From: Aurantiacibacter suaedae | GTDB taxonomy: Bacteria > Pseudomonadota > Alphaproteobacteria > Sphingomonadales > Sphingomonadaceae | Direction of reading: 5' to 3' | Assembly (NCBI RefSeq): GCF_005434915.1 | Contig: NZ_SKCG01000002.1 | Span: forward strand, 744,948-808,947 | DNA: 64,000 nt | Shown: piece after piece, positions 54,805 to 64,000 of the stretch | Layout: every line of letters starts with the position of its first letter | How positions within the stretch are numbered: the first letter of the stretch is position 1 | Notes under the pieces: generated by a model | Databases searched by the model: none | Seen by the model: the letters and a program-made list of their open reading frames with translations, nothing else | What the model was told of the DNA's origin: nothing | Translations under genes and position numbers: made by a program

Positions 54805-56334
54805 CTAGGGGGCAATCGCGGCCCTGGAAACCGTTAGCTCGGCCACCAACCCGTCGGGGTCGAAGCGGCGTTCCCAGTTTCCCTGCAGCTGGCCGCTCAC
54901 GCTCATCTCGATCAGGCGGGATCCGAACCCGCTGTCGCTGGGCGTTCCGGAGAGCGGTGGGCCGCCCCGTTCGCGCCATTCGAGCAGCAGGTTGTCGTCG
55001 CTGTCGGTAATCGTCAGTTCGACCGTGCCCTCCGCGGTGGACAGTGCGCCGTACTTGGCCGAATTTGTCGCCAGTTCGTGGAACACCAGCGCCAGCGGAG
55101 TGGCGGCGCGCGCGCCGATTGTGCTGTCGGTGCCGGTGATAGCCACGCGCGGTTGGCCGAGCCGGTCGCGATAGGGGCCGAACAGGGCGGCGAGTAGACC
55201 CTGCAAATGCTCCTGCCCCGGGGCGCCCGAGGGCCGCACAAAGTCGTGTGCGCGGCTGAGCGAATAAAGCGTGTCGGCCAGATCCTCGGCGAAGGCCTTG
55301 TGCTCGGGCGCATTGGCGGCCTTGAGCCGCGCGAGCCCGATCACCACCGCAAAGATATTCTTGATCCGGTGCGACAGCTCGCCCGCCAGCAGATCGCGCG
55401 CCTCGAGCGCCTGATGGGTCTCGTCGATATCGGTAATGCTGCCGAACCAGCGGTGGTTCTGACCCTCTTTTCTGGTGACCGGGGCCGCCTGGCCAAGCAC
55501 CCAGCCCCATGATCCGTCGGCACGGCGCAGCCGGAACTCGGCTTCGAACGGTTCGTCCCCGACAACCGCGCGATTCCACTTCCCGAAGGCGTCGTCAGCA
55601 TCCTCGGGATGAATGAAGGGACGCCAATCTTCCGGCACTTGCGGCGGCGGGGCGCCAGTGACCTGCTTCCAGCGGGCATTGAAATAATCGAAGCGCCCGC
55701 TCGAATCGAGCGACCATGCCATTTGCGGCACGCCCTCGATCATCCGTCGCAGCTGATCTTCGCGGTCGGCAATCTTGCGCCGGGCGCGCAGATCGTCGCG
55801 GCGCGCTTCGAGCAGCCGCATCACCGACTGCGCGAGCACCGCCAGCCCCTCGCGCTGGAGATCGTTGAGCCCCTCGGGCCGTTCCTCGACATCGATCACG
55901 CACAAAGCGCCGAGCGGAGTGCCCTCCTGCGAGATCAGCGGCTGGCCGGCGTAGAAGCGGACGTGGTGCGGGCCGGTAACCAGCGCGTTGTCGACAAAGC
56001 GCGCATCGCAAGTGGCGTCGGGCACCACCATGACATCCTCGCCCATCATTGCGTGCGCGCAGAAGGAGACATCGCGCGCCGTCTCCCGCTCTTCCAGACC
56101 TTCGCGCGCAAGGAAACGCTGGCGGCTGTCCTCGACGATCGAGACGAGGGCCACCGGCACCTTGCATAACCTGGCGGCGAACCGGGTGATCGCTTGCAGC
56201 TCGGGATCGTCGTCAAGCCGGTCAAGCGAGAAGCTGGACAGAACCGCATGACGCGCCGCGTCCGTCGTATCGTTTGTGAGGGCGCCGTCGGGGGCGGATC
56301 TATTGCCTTCGCGCGGCATGGTTTCAGGTTTCAT
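54805..56334 (-). CDS. HWE-family sensor histidine kinase with GAF and PAS domains
   Basis: The 509-residue protein has a GAF domain (about 20-175, RDVSFCAHAMMGEDVMVVPD), a PAS domain (about 190-310, MAWSLDSSGRFDYFNARWKQVTG, split) and a HWE/HisKA_2 kinase domain with phosphoacceptor His in LAGELSHRIKNIFAVVIGLA and ATP-site HELATNSAKYGALS and GFGSRLIEMSV. There is no membrane segment, so it senses inside the cell. HWE kinases often work in the general stress response in alphaproteobacteria. No response regulator gene is adjacent. Confidence 0.92.
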   Translation of the reverse strand: MKPETMPREGNRSAPDGALTNDTTDAARHAVLSSFSLDRLDDDPELQAITRFAARLCKVPVALVSIVEDSRQRFLAREGLEERETARDVSFCAHAMMGEDVMVVPDATCDARFVDNALVTGPHHVRFYAGQPLISQEGTPLGALCVIDVEERPEGLNDLQREGLAVLAQSVMRLLEARRDDLRARRKIADREDQLRRMIEGVPQMAWSLDSSGRFDYFNARWKQVTGAPPPQVPEDWRPFIHPEDADDAFGKWNRAVVGDEPFEAEFRLRRADGSWGWVLGQAAPVTRKEGQNHRWFGSITDIDETHQALEARDLLAGELSHRIKNIFAVVIGLARLKAANAPEHKAFAEDLADTLYSLSRAHDFVRPSGAPGQEHLQGLLAALFGPYRDRLGQPRVAITGTDSTIGARAATPLALVFHELATNSAKYGALSTAEGTVELTITDSDDNLLLEWRERGGPPLSGTPSDSGFGSRLIEMSVSGQLQGNWERRFDPDGLVAELTVSRAAIAP

Positions 56335-56521
56335 GGTCGTTCCGGGTGGCGTTCTAGACTTTGCGCGACGCCAGGCCAAGCGCGTGTTTACCACAATAGC
56401 CTCGTGGTCGCGCTGGCCAGATTGCGATGACAGGGAACCGGTCGCAACGCCGGGATGGTTTTTGCCTTCGCTCGGAACCCGGCGCTGCGAATGCCCGTTG
56501 CTTCAGCGAAAGGAGACACAG

Positions 56522-57043
56522 ATGCACAGATTCGCTCTCGCCTTGGTGGCCTCCCTTGCGCTGGTCAGCGCCTGCGGCGGCGAAGAGCCGATGCAAGACC
56601 GTCCCCAGAAAGCCGGGTTGAGCGAACTGGCCATCAAACAGCCCGCTCCCGGGCAAATGCCGTCTCCCAGTGCAGAGGGTGTTGACAGTGTCAACTTCTC
56701 CGGAACCTATACGTTCATCGATCTTGATGGCTCACGCTCCACACTTACGCTCGACAAGGATGCAGGTACCTACGAATATGTCAGCCCGGATGGGTCGAGT
56801 TCGGGCAAATATCGCAGGCTCGACGCCAGCCGCATCGCGATTGCGGACCTCAAAGGCAGCGTGGGCTACTTCTCTATCGCTCCGGGTGCGGTCTATCGCC
56901 TGTCAGGGCCAAGCAGCCCGTTCGACGAGCTTGATCCTGCCCGGATGTATCGCCGTTCGGACTATGCGGTAGAAGCCGGGCCCGGCGTGGCGACATCGCC
57001 GGTCGATACGTCGGAAAGTCCGGTTGAAAGTCGTGGCCGATAA
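56522..57043 (+). CDS. Hypothetical lipoprotein
   Basis: The 173-residue protein has a lipoprotein signal with LVSAC (Cys18), then a low-complexity region and a small beta-rich domain: NFSGTYTFIDLDGSRSTLTL, YEYVSPDGSSSGKYRRLD and VYRLSGPSSPFDEL. It is not a family I can name. The ATG at 56522 has AAGGAG nine bases upstream, much better than the earlier in-frame starts. It would be anchored to a membrane after processing by Lgt. Confidence 0.8.
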   Translation: MHRFALALVASLALVSACGGEEPMQDRPQKAGLSELAIKQPAPGQMPSPSAEGVDSVNFSGTYTFIDLDGSRSTLTLDKDAGTYEYVSPDGSSSGKYRRLDASRIAIADLKGSVGYFSIAPGAVYRLSGPSSPFDELDPARMYRRSDYAVEAGPGVATSPVDTSESPVESRGR

Positions 57044-57133
57044 GAGATGCGGGCGGGTGGTTTTGGCAGAATACCAAGTGAAATTGCCCAGGACCTCTTG
57101 GCAACACGCGGCGCTGGCCTATAGGTGCCCGGC

Positions 57134-57796
57134 ATGACCACAAGCGCTAGCGGGACGGCCGATGGGCGGGCCAAGGTCGGCCAACAGAGACGCGCGAAAA
57201 CACGTGCGGCGATCATTGCTGCCGCCTTCGATAAATTCGGCGACGAGAACGGCCTATTTGTCAGCATAGAAGAAATCGTCGAGGCGGCGGGCGTGACTCG
57301 CGCGACTTTCTACAACCATTTTGCCGGCATGGTCGAACTGCGTGAGGCGCTGGCGCAAGAGGTCACGCATGACTTCCTGAAGGCCGTGACCGAAGCCCTA
57401 AACAGGGTACCCGATTCGCGCCAGCGCGCGGCGGCGGGCGTGCGGTTTTACTTGCATCGTGCACGCCGTGATCCGCGTTGGGGCTGGTCGATGCTGAACA
57501 TGAGTGCCTCTGGCCAGATGTTCGGCGCCGAGACCTATCTGCGTGCACAAGGAACGATTGGCAGGGGTATCAAGGAAGGTGTGTTTTCCCTTCCGTCGAG
57601 CGAAATTGGGCGGGACATCCTGCTGGGGACCACGCTGGCCGCGTTGAGCTCCATGATGCGCGACAATCTGCCGGAAGACTATCCAGAAACCATTGCCGGC
57701 TTTGCGCTATGCGGCCTCGGCGTGGAGCACGAGGATGCCTATCGGTTTGCCCACATGCCGCTGCCGCCGATCCGCGAGGTGCAACAGGGCGGCTGA
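57134..57796 (+). CDS. TetR family transcriptional regulator
   Basis: The 220-residue protein has the TetR N-terminal helix-turn-helix: KTRAAIIAAAFDKFGDENG, then VSIEEIVEAAGVTRATFYNHF. The C-terminal ligand domain is not specific. ATG at 57134 is chosen over GTG at 57125. The target operon is unknown; the next genes are the lipoprotein upstream and gyrB convergent, neither an obvious target. Confidence 0.9.
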   Translation: MTTSASGTADGRAKVGQQRRAKTRAAIIAAAFDKFGDENGLFVSIEEIVEAAGVTRATFYNHFAGMVELREALAQEVTHDFLKAVTEALNRVPDSRQRAAAGVRFYLHRARRDPRWGWSMLNMSASGQMFGAETYLRAQGTIGRGIKEGVFSLPSSEIGRDILLGTTLAALSSMMRDNLPEDYPETIAGFALCGLGVEHEDAYRFAHMPLPPIREVQQGG

Positions 57797-57835
57797 CCGC
57801 ACCGTTGCAAACCAAGTCGATCGCAAAGGCCAGGC

Positions 57836-60406
<2,571 letters not shown>

Positions 60407-60467
60407 CTAGCGGCCCGCTTTTCCACTGCCTGTGGCACCCATTGCCCGGATGGAGCGTTGTCGCGGC

Positions 60468-61166
60468 ATGACAATGACGCTGATCGTGGTGCTGGTCGTC
60501 TCCGGCGCGCTCGTTCTGGGCGCCGTCTGGGGGCTATACTGGCCCCTCCCCGGGAAGGTTCAGGGCTTTCTGGTTGCGCTGGCAGGCGGGGCTCTGCTCC
60601 TCTCGGTGGTGACCGAACTGATCGAACCCTCGATGGAGAGCTCAACGCTCTTGGTCAGCTCGCTTGGCGTAGCGCTCGGAGCGATCGTGTTCTCTGGTGT
60701 GGACTACCTGATTGATGAACACTGGGGGCCAAGCAAGGGCGGCGGACTGCTGGCAGCGATTACGCTCGATGGCATTCCTGAGAATCTGGCGCTGGGCGTG
60801 GCGCTGATCGGGGCAACGCCCATCGAGGTCGCGGCGCTGGCGGGATCGATCCTGCTTTCCAACCTGCCCGAAGCCGCTGGCGGTGCGCGTCAGATGCGCG
60901 AAAGCGGTATTGCGCATAGGCAAGCGCTTTTGCTGTGGGTGGGAACCGCCGCGCTGCTCTCGGCGGCGGCCATCGCGGGCAACCTGCTGCTGGGCGGTGC
61001 GGACCAGCATCAGCTCGCCTTCATTCGCTGCGTGGCGGCAGGTGCAGTTGTGGCTAGTCTTGCCACCGAAGTTTTCCCGGAGGCATTTAAAGATGACCAT
61101 CACTGGGCGGGGGTAGCGACGATGCTGGGCCTGTTGCTGGCGCTGGGGTTGGGCGAGCTTGGCTAA
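60468..61166 (+). CDS. ZIP-family metal transporter-like protein
   Basis: The 232-residue membrane protein has about eight hydrophobic segments and the ZIP core helix in altered form: ITLDGIPENLALGVAL, where the His-Asn of the usual HNFPEG is Leu-Asp, and SNLPEAAGGARQM for the next helix. The changed metal site makes specificity uncertain; a divalent metal is likely. ATG at 60468 is chosen. The gene is divergent from gyrB. Confidence 0.82.
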   Translation: MTMTLIVVLVVSGALVLGAVWGLYWPLPGKVQGFLVALAGGALLLSVVTELIEPSMESSTLLVSSLGVALGAIVFSGVDYLIDEHWGPSKGGGLLAAITLDGIPENLALGVALIGATPIEVAALAGSILLSNLPEAAGGARQMRESGIAHRQALLLWVGTAALLSAAAIAGNLLLGGADQHQLAFIRCVAAGAVVASLATEVFPEAFKDDHHWAGVATMLGLLLALGLGELG

Positions 61167-61187
61167 CTAGCTACCCCAAAAAGCAAA

Positions 61188-61218
61188 TGGCCGCCTCCCC
61201 GATGCGGGAAGGCGGCCA
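61188..61218 (-). terminator. Rho-independent terminator after the small ORF pair
   Basis: TGGCCGCCT (61188-61196) pairs with AGGCGGCCA (61210-61218), with a further CCC/GGG inside. On the minus strand it is followed by TTTGCTTTTT. It lies 35 bases past the stop of the 61254 small ORF and so likely ends its transcript; the plus side could serve the ZIP-like gene. Confidence 0.75.
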
Positions 61219-61253
61219 ATCGCCATCTGGATGCTCCTTAGGGAGAGGAGAGA

Positions 61254-61337
61254 TCAGAACATCCAAGCGGCGGGATAAGGGCTGCGCGCCAGGCTATCGA
61301 AGTAGGCGTTGAAAATACGGATCATCAGAGCTTTCAT
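61254..61337 (-). CDS. Small ORF, 27 residues (second of pair)
   Basis: The frame encodes MKALMIRIFNAYFDSL followed by ARSPYPAAWMF. It has AGGAGACC ending four bases before the ATG, a good ribosome site, and is followed by an intrinsic terminator. The peptide is partly amphipathic and aromatic at the end. I do not recognise it. It lies 49 bases after another 27-residue frame with a similar signal. Confidence 0.55.
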   Translation of the reverse strand: MKALMIRIFNAYFDSLARSPYPAAWMF

Positions 61338-61386
61338 CGAAGGTCTCCTGAAAAGGGAAGAGAGGGCTGGCGCGGCGCGGACGGGA

Positions 61387-61470
61387 TCAGGCGAGGACGC
61401 TGGTGAACAGCGTGCCGCTGATCGCCACCGCGGCGAGCGTGGTGAACATGATCTGGGCGAAATGACGCAT
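61387..61470 (-). CDS. Small ORF, 27 residues (first of pair), hydrophobic
   Basis: The frame encodes MRHFAQIMFTTLAAVAISG followed by TLFTSVLA, a single hydrophobic helix like a membrane microprotein or a signal sequence. GGAG lies eight bases before the ATG. It is on the same strand as the following small ORF and shares its terminator. No family is recognised. Confidence 0.55.
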   Translation of the reverse strand: MRHFAQIMFTTLAAVAISGTLFTSVLA

Positions 61471-61637
61471 TGTAGTGCTCCTGCATTGCCGGGGTCTTGT
61501 TGATCGCCCCTTGGCTTGAGCCGCATATGTGCGCCGCAACATTATTGTGCAAATGCGAAAAATTCGGCATCTGTTGCGTATTATGCAACAAAGGGGGAAA
61601 GTTGCGTTTTAGTCCCTAAGCCCTTTGTAATAAACGA

Positions 61638-61940
61638 TTAACGAAGCGAGAGCTGCGTTCCCCTGACCTCGTTCGCGGCCAGTTGTGCAACAGCCTGCGC
61701 GCGCGCTTCGCTCAGGCATTCGGCATAGAGGCGCTGGCCCTTCAGGTCGCGGATGAAGGGTTTTTCGCAGGCCTGCTCGGCAGCAATCTCGATCCGGCGC
61801 TCGTCGCTCAACGGGGCGTGGTCCGGGCGGTCCAGCTCGTATGTGCGCTCGCCAACGACCATCACGAAGGCCGACTGAGCCTGAGCCGTCGACGAAACAG
61901 CAAGAGTGGCAAGCACTGCGAGAGTAGTTAGTTTTTTCAT
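61638..61940 (-). CDS. UrcA family protein
   Basis: The 100-residue protein has a signal peptide (cut near TAQAQ, residue 22) and the UrcA pattern YELDRPDHAPLSDERRIEIAAEQAC with two Cys (ACEKPF and AECLSEAR) that may form a disulfide. UrcA proteins are small periplasmic proteins common in Sphingomonadales and Caulobacterales with unknown role. The ATG at 61940 has AAGGAG eight bases upstream. It is divergent from guaA. Confidence 0.85.
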   Translation of the reverse strand: MKKLTTLAVLATLAVSSTAQAQSAFVMVVGERTYELDRPDHAPLSDERRIEIAAEQACEKPFIRDLKGQRLYAECLSEARAQAVAQLAANEVRGTQLSLR

Positions 61941-62128
61941 GGCGTTATCTCCTTGATAAGGTTGCAAACGCCTTTGACAGGTCCATCCCTTAGACTGTCT
62001 GCGTATTGTGCGGGTGCGAACAAATCATCGCAATTGCAAAAAATCGGATCAGTGTTGCGGGAACCGCGCGGTGTATGATGAAGCCTCACGCGCTGGACAG
62101 CGGCGCGCCTGCTTCCTATCGGCACATC

Positions 62129-63703
62129 ATGACGGCACATATCCTCCCCGATTCCATCCTTATCGTCGATTTCGGCAGCCAGGTGACCCAGCTGATCGCG
62201 CGCCGCGTGCGCGAGGCGGGCGTCTATTGCGAGATCGCGCCTTTCACGCTCGCCGAAGAGGCCTTCTCCCGGATGCAGCCCAAGGGCATCATCCTCTCGG
62301 GCAGCCCCGCCGGCGTGCCCGAAGAGGGCAGCCCGCGCGCGCCGATGATGCTGTTCGAGGCGGGCGTGCCGATCCTCGGCATCTGCTATGGCCAGCAGGT
62401 GATGAGCAAGCAGCTCGGCGGCGAAGTGCGGCCCGGCCACGAGGTCGGCGATGGCGGCGAGTTCGGCCGCGCCTATCTCACCGTGACGAAGGACTGCGCG
62501 CTGTTCGATGGCCTGTGGGCGGAGGGTGAACGCCATCAGGTGTGGATGAGCCACGGCGACACCGTCACGCGCTTTGCTCCCGGTTTCGAGATCGTCGCCG
62601 TATCGGATGGCGCGCCCTTCGCGGTGATCGCCGACGAGGCGCGCAAGTTCTACGGCACCCAGTTCCACCCCGAGGTCGTCCATACCCCTGACGGCGGCAA
62701 GCTGCTGGCGAACTTCGTGCACAAGGTCTGCGGCCTTGCCGGCGACTGGACCATGGCCGCCTATCGCGACACCAAGGTGGCCGAAATCCGCCAGCAGGTC
62801 GGTGATGGCAAGGTGATCTGCGGCCTGTCGGGCGGGGTTGATAGCTCGGTGGCCGCAATCCTCATCCACGAGGCGATCGGCGACCAGCTGACCTGCGTGT
62901 TCGTCGATCACGGCCTGTTGCGGCTGAACGAGCGCGAGCAGGTCGAGACGCTGTTCCGCGACCATTACAATATCCCGCTGGTGGTGGTCGATGCCGAGGC
63001 CCGGTTCATGGCCGGGCTCGACGGTGTCACCGACCCGGAAAAGAAGCGCAAGTTCATCGGCGCGGAGTTCATCGCCGTGTTCGAGGAAGAGGCCAACCGG
63101 ATCGGCGGCGCCGATTTCCTCGCGCAAGGGACGCTCTATCCCGACGTGATCGAGAGCGTCAGCTTCACCGGCGGCCCCTCGGTGACGATCAAGAGCCACC
63201 ACAACGTGGGCGGCTTGCCCGAGCGGATGAACATGAAGCTTGTCGAGCCGCTGCGCGAATTGTTCAAGGACGAGGTGCGCGAGCTGGGCCGCGAGCTGGG
63301 CCTCAACGACCAGTTCGTGGGCCGCCATCCGTTCCCCGGCCCGGGCCTTGCAATCCGCATCCCCGGCGAGGTGACGAAGGAGCGCTGCGATATCCTGCGC
63401 AAGGCCGACGCGATCTATCTCGACGAGATTCGCAAGGCGGGGCTTTATGACGCGATCTGGCAGGCCTTTGCCGTGCTGCTGCCGGTCAAGACGGTGGGCG
63501 TGATGGGCGATCACCGGACCTACGATTCGGTTTGCGGCCTGCGCGCGGTGACCAGCACCGATGGTATGACCGCCGATGTCTATCCGTTCGATGCCGCCTT
63601 CCTGACCAATTGCGCCACGCGGATCGTCAACGAGGTGCAGGGCATCAACCGCGTGGTCTACGACTATACCTCGAAGCCGCCCGGCACGATCGAGTGGGAA
63701 TGA
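62129..63703 (+). CDS. guaA: GMP synthase (glutamine-hydrolysing)
   Basis: The 524-residue protein joins a glutaminase domain ([18 protein letters not shown], catalytic Cys in GICYGQQ, His-x-Glu in TQFHPEV) with an ATP pyrophosphatase domain ([12 protein letters not shown]) and the GuaA dimer domain ([23 protein letters not shown] end). It makes GMP from XMP. ATG at 62129 gives the family length; earlier starts add unrelated residues. Confidence 0.97.
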   Translation: MTAHILPDSILIVDFGSQVTQLIARRVREAGVYCEIAPFTLAEEAFSRMQPKGIILSGSPAGVPEEGSPRAPMMLFEAGVPILGICYGQQVMSKQLGGEVRPGHEVGDGGEFGRAYLTVTKDCALFDGLWAEGERHQVWMSHGDTVTRFAPGFEIVAVSDGAPFAVIADEARKFYGTQFHPEVVHTPDGGKLLANFVHKVCGLAGDWTMAAYRDTKVAEIRQQVGDGKVICGLSGGVDSSVAAILIHEAIGDQLTCVFVDHGLLRLNEREQVETLFRDHYNIPLVVVDAEARFMAGLDGVTDPEKKRKFIGAEFIAVFEEEANRIGGADFLAQGTLYPDVIESVSFTGGPSVTIKSHHNVGGLPERMNMKLVEPLRELFKDEVRELGRELGLNDQFVGRHPFPGPGLAIRIPGEVTKERCDILRKADAIYLDEIRKAGLYDAIWQAFAVLLPVKTVGVMGDHRTYDSVCGLRAVTSTDGMTADVYPFDAAFLTNCATRIVNEVQGINRVVYDYTSKPPGTIEWE

Positions 63704-63758
63704 TCCGGGTCGCGTAAGAAGAGCGCGGGCCTATACGACCGGGTGGCGTCGTCCGCTT

Positions 63759-64000
63759 CTAGGCCGATCGGCCCAATCGGGTCATTATAACGCCTGCCAG
63801 AACGATAGCGGTGGAGGCCACTTTCGCCAGGCTGAGCCGTTCCTTGAGCACGAACACGCCAATCAGCAGCGCGAAGATGATCGACGTTTCGCGCAGGGCC
63901 GTGACCAGCGCGATCGGCGCTTGCGTAAACGACCAGACCACCAGCGCATAGGCAGCGTAGGACGCCCCGCCTCCAAACAGGGTCAGCCGCAGTCCCTCTG
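63759..64000 (-). CDS. EamA/DMT-family transporter (5' part off window)
   Basis: The last 80 residues are visible: FGGGASYAAYALVVWSF, then TQAPIALVTALRETSIIFALLIG and KERLSLAKVASTAIVLAGVIM, forming three membrane helices of the EamA repeat. The family exports metabolites or drugs. The start lies beyond the right edge. It converges with guaA. Confidence 0.85.
   Translation of the reverse strand, partial: EGLRLTLFGGGASYAAYALVVWSFTQAPIALVTALRETSIIFALLIGVFVLKERLSLAKVASTAIVLAGVIMTRLGRSA

Noticed and set aside
61937-63514. Long open frame antisense to guaA
   Set aside because: Shadow of guaA with His/Ala/Asp-rich noise; no family resemblance.

Overview
The window is chromosomal DNA of a GC-rich alphaproteobacterium, most likely a member of the Sphingomonadales (Erythrobacteraceae or Sphingomonadaceae). 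The basis is a set of typical traits: a UrcA-family secreted protein, a HWE-type sensor kinase, a gene-transfer-agent (GTA) type spike pair, a kinase-containing lasso peptide cluster, and the housekeeping genes ftsK, glnD, lgt, gyrB and guaA. The genus call is inference from family resemblance. No rRNA, tRNA, CRISPR array, transposase or integrase was recognised.

Region 1 (1-21.5 kb) is a polysaccharide locus that resembles succinoglycan loci. It holds eight glycosyltransferases (ExoL-, ExoA- and ExoO/U-like among them), a Wzx-type flippase, an ExoQ/Wzy-like polymerase, a short Wza/ExoF-like export lipoprotein, an ExoK-like GH16 endoglycanase, a membrane O-acyltransferase, an intact sulfotransferase and a second sulfotransferase broken by three in-frame stop codons. 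A GMC oxidoreductase runs off the left edge. A SleB-type wall hydrolase, a metallophosphatase and a pair encoding a GTA-type head-spike base protein plus a beta-propeller fibre sit inside this locus. In Rhodobacter the corresponding spikes bind the capsule, so the position is notable.

Region 2 (21.5-28.4 kb) is a complete lasso peptide cluster. A 46-codon precursor gene (26858-26998, minus) is followed by a perfect hairpin with a T-run, then by tightly packed B1 (PqqD/RRE), B2 (leader protease), C (asparagine-synthetase-like cyclase), K (HPr-kinase-like) and D (ABC exporter). A nucleotidyltransferase gene is divergent from the precursor and has a good sigma70-like promoter. The predicted core closes a nine-residue ring (Gly1 to Asp9) and ends in Ser, the residue phosphorylated in the related peptide paeninodin.

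Region 3 (28.4-46.1 kb) begins with ugd and galE, which supply UDP-glucuronate and UDP-galactose and fit the sugar locus. After them come an S9 peptidase with a thioesterase, an AT-richer stretch with a REP-like inverted repeat and an orphan HEPN-like gene, alanine dehydrogenase, a flavin reductase family protein, a HerA-like ATPase, an SGNH hydrolase, a tannase-family esterase, rimK with its partner protease, ftsK, a ThiE-like protein and the YggS-type PLP protein.

Region 4 (46.1-64 kb) is mostly core: a LuxR-type regulator with a degenerate receiver, glnD, lgt, a MidA-type methyltransferase, an OpuB-like glycine-betaine/choline ABC system with fused permease and binding protein, a HWE kinase, a lipoprotein, a TetR regulator, gyrB, a ZIP-family protein, two tandem 27-codon small ORFs with good ribosome sites, a UrcA protein, guaA and the 3' part of an EamA transporter.
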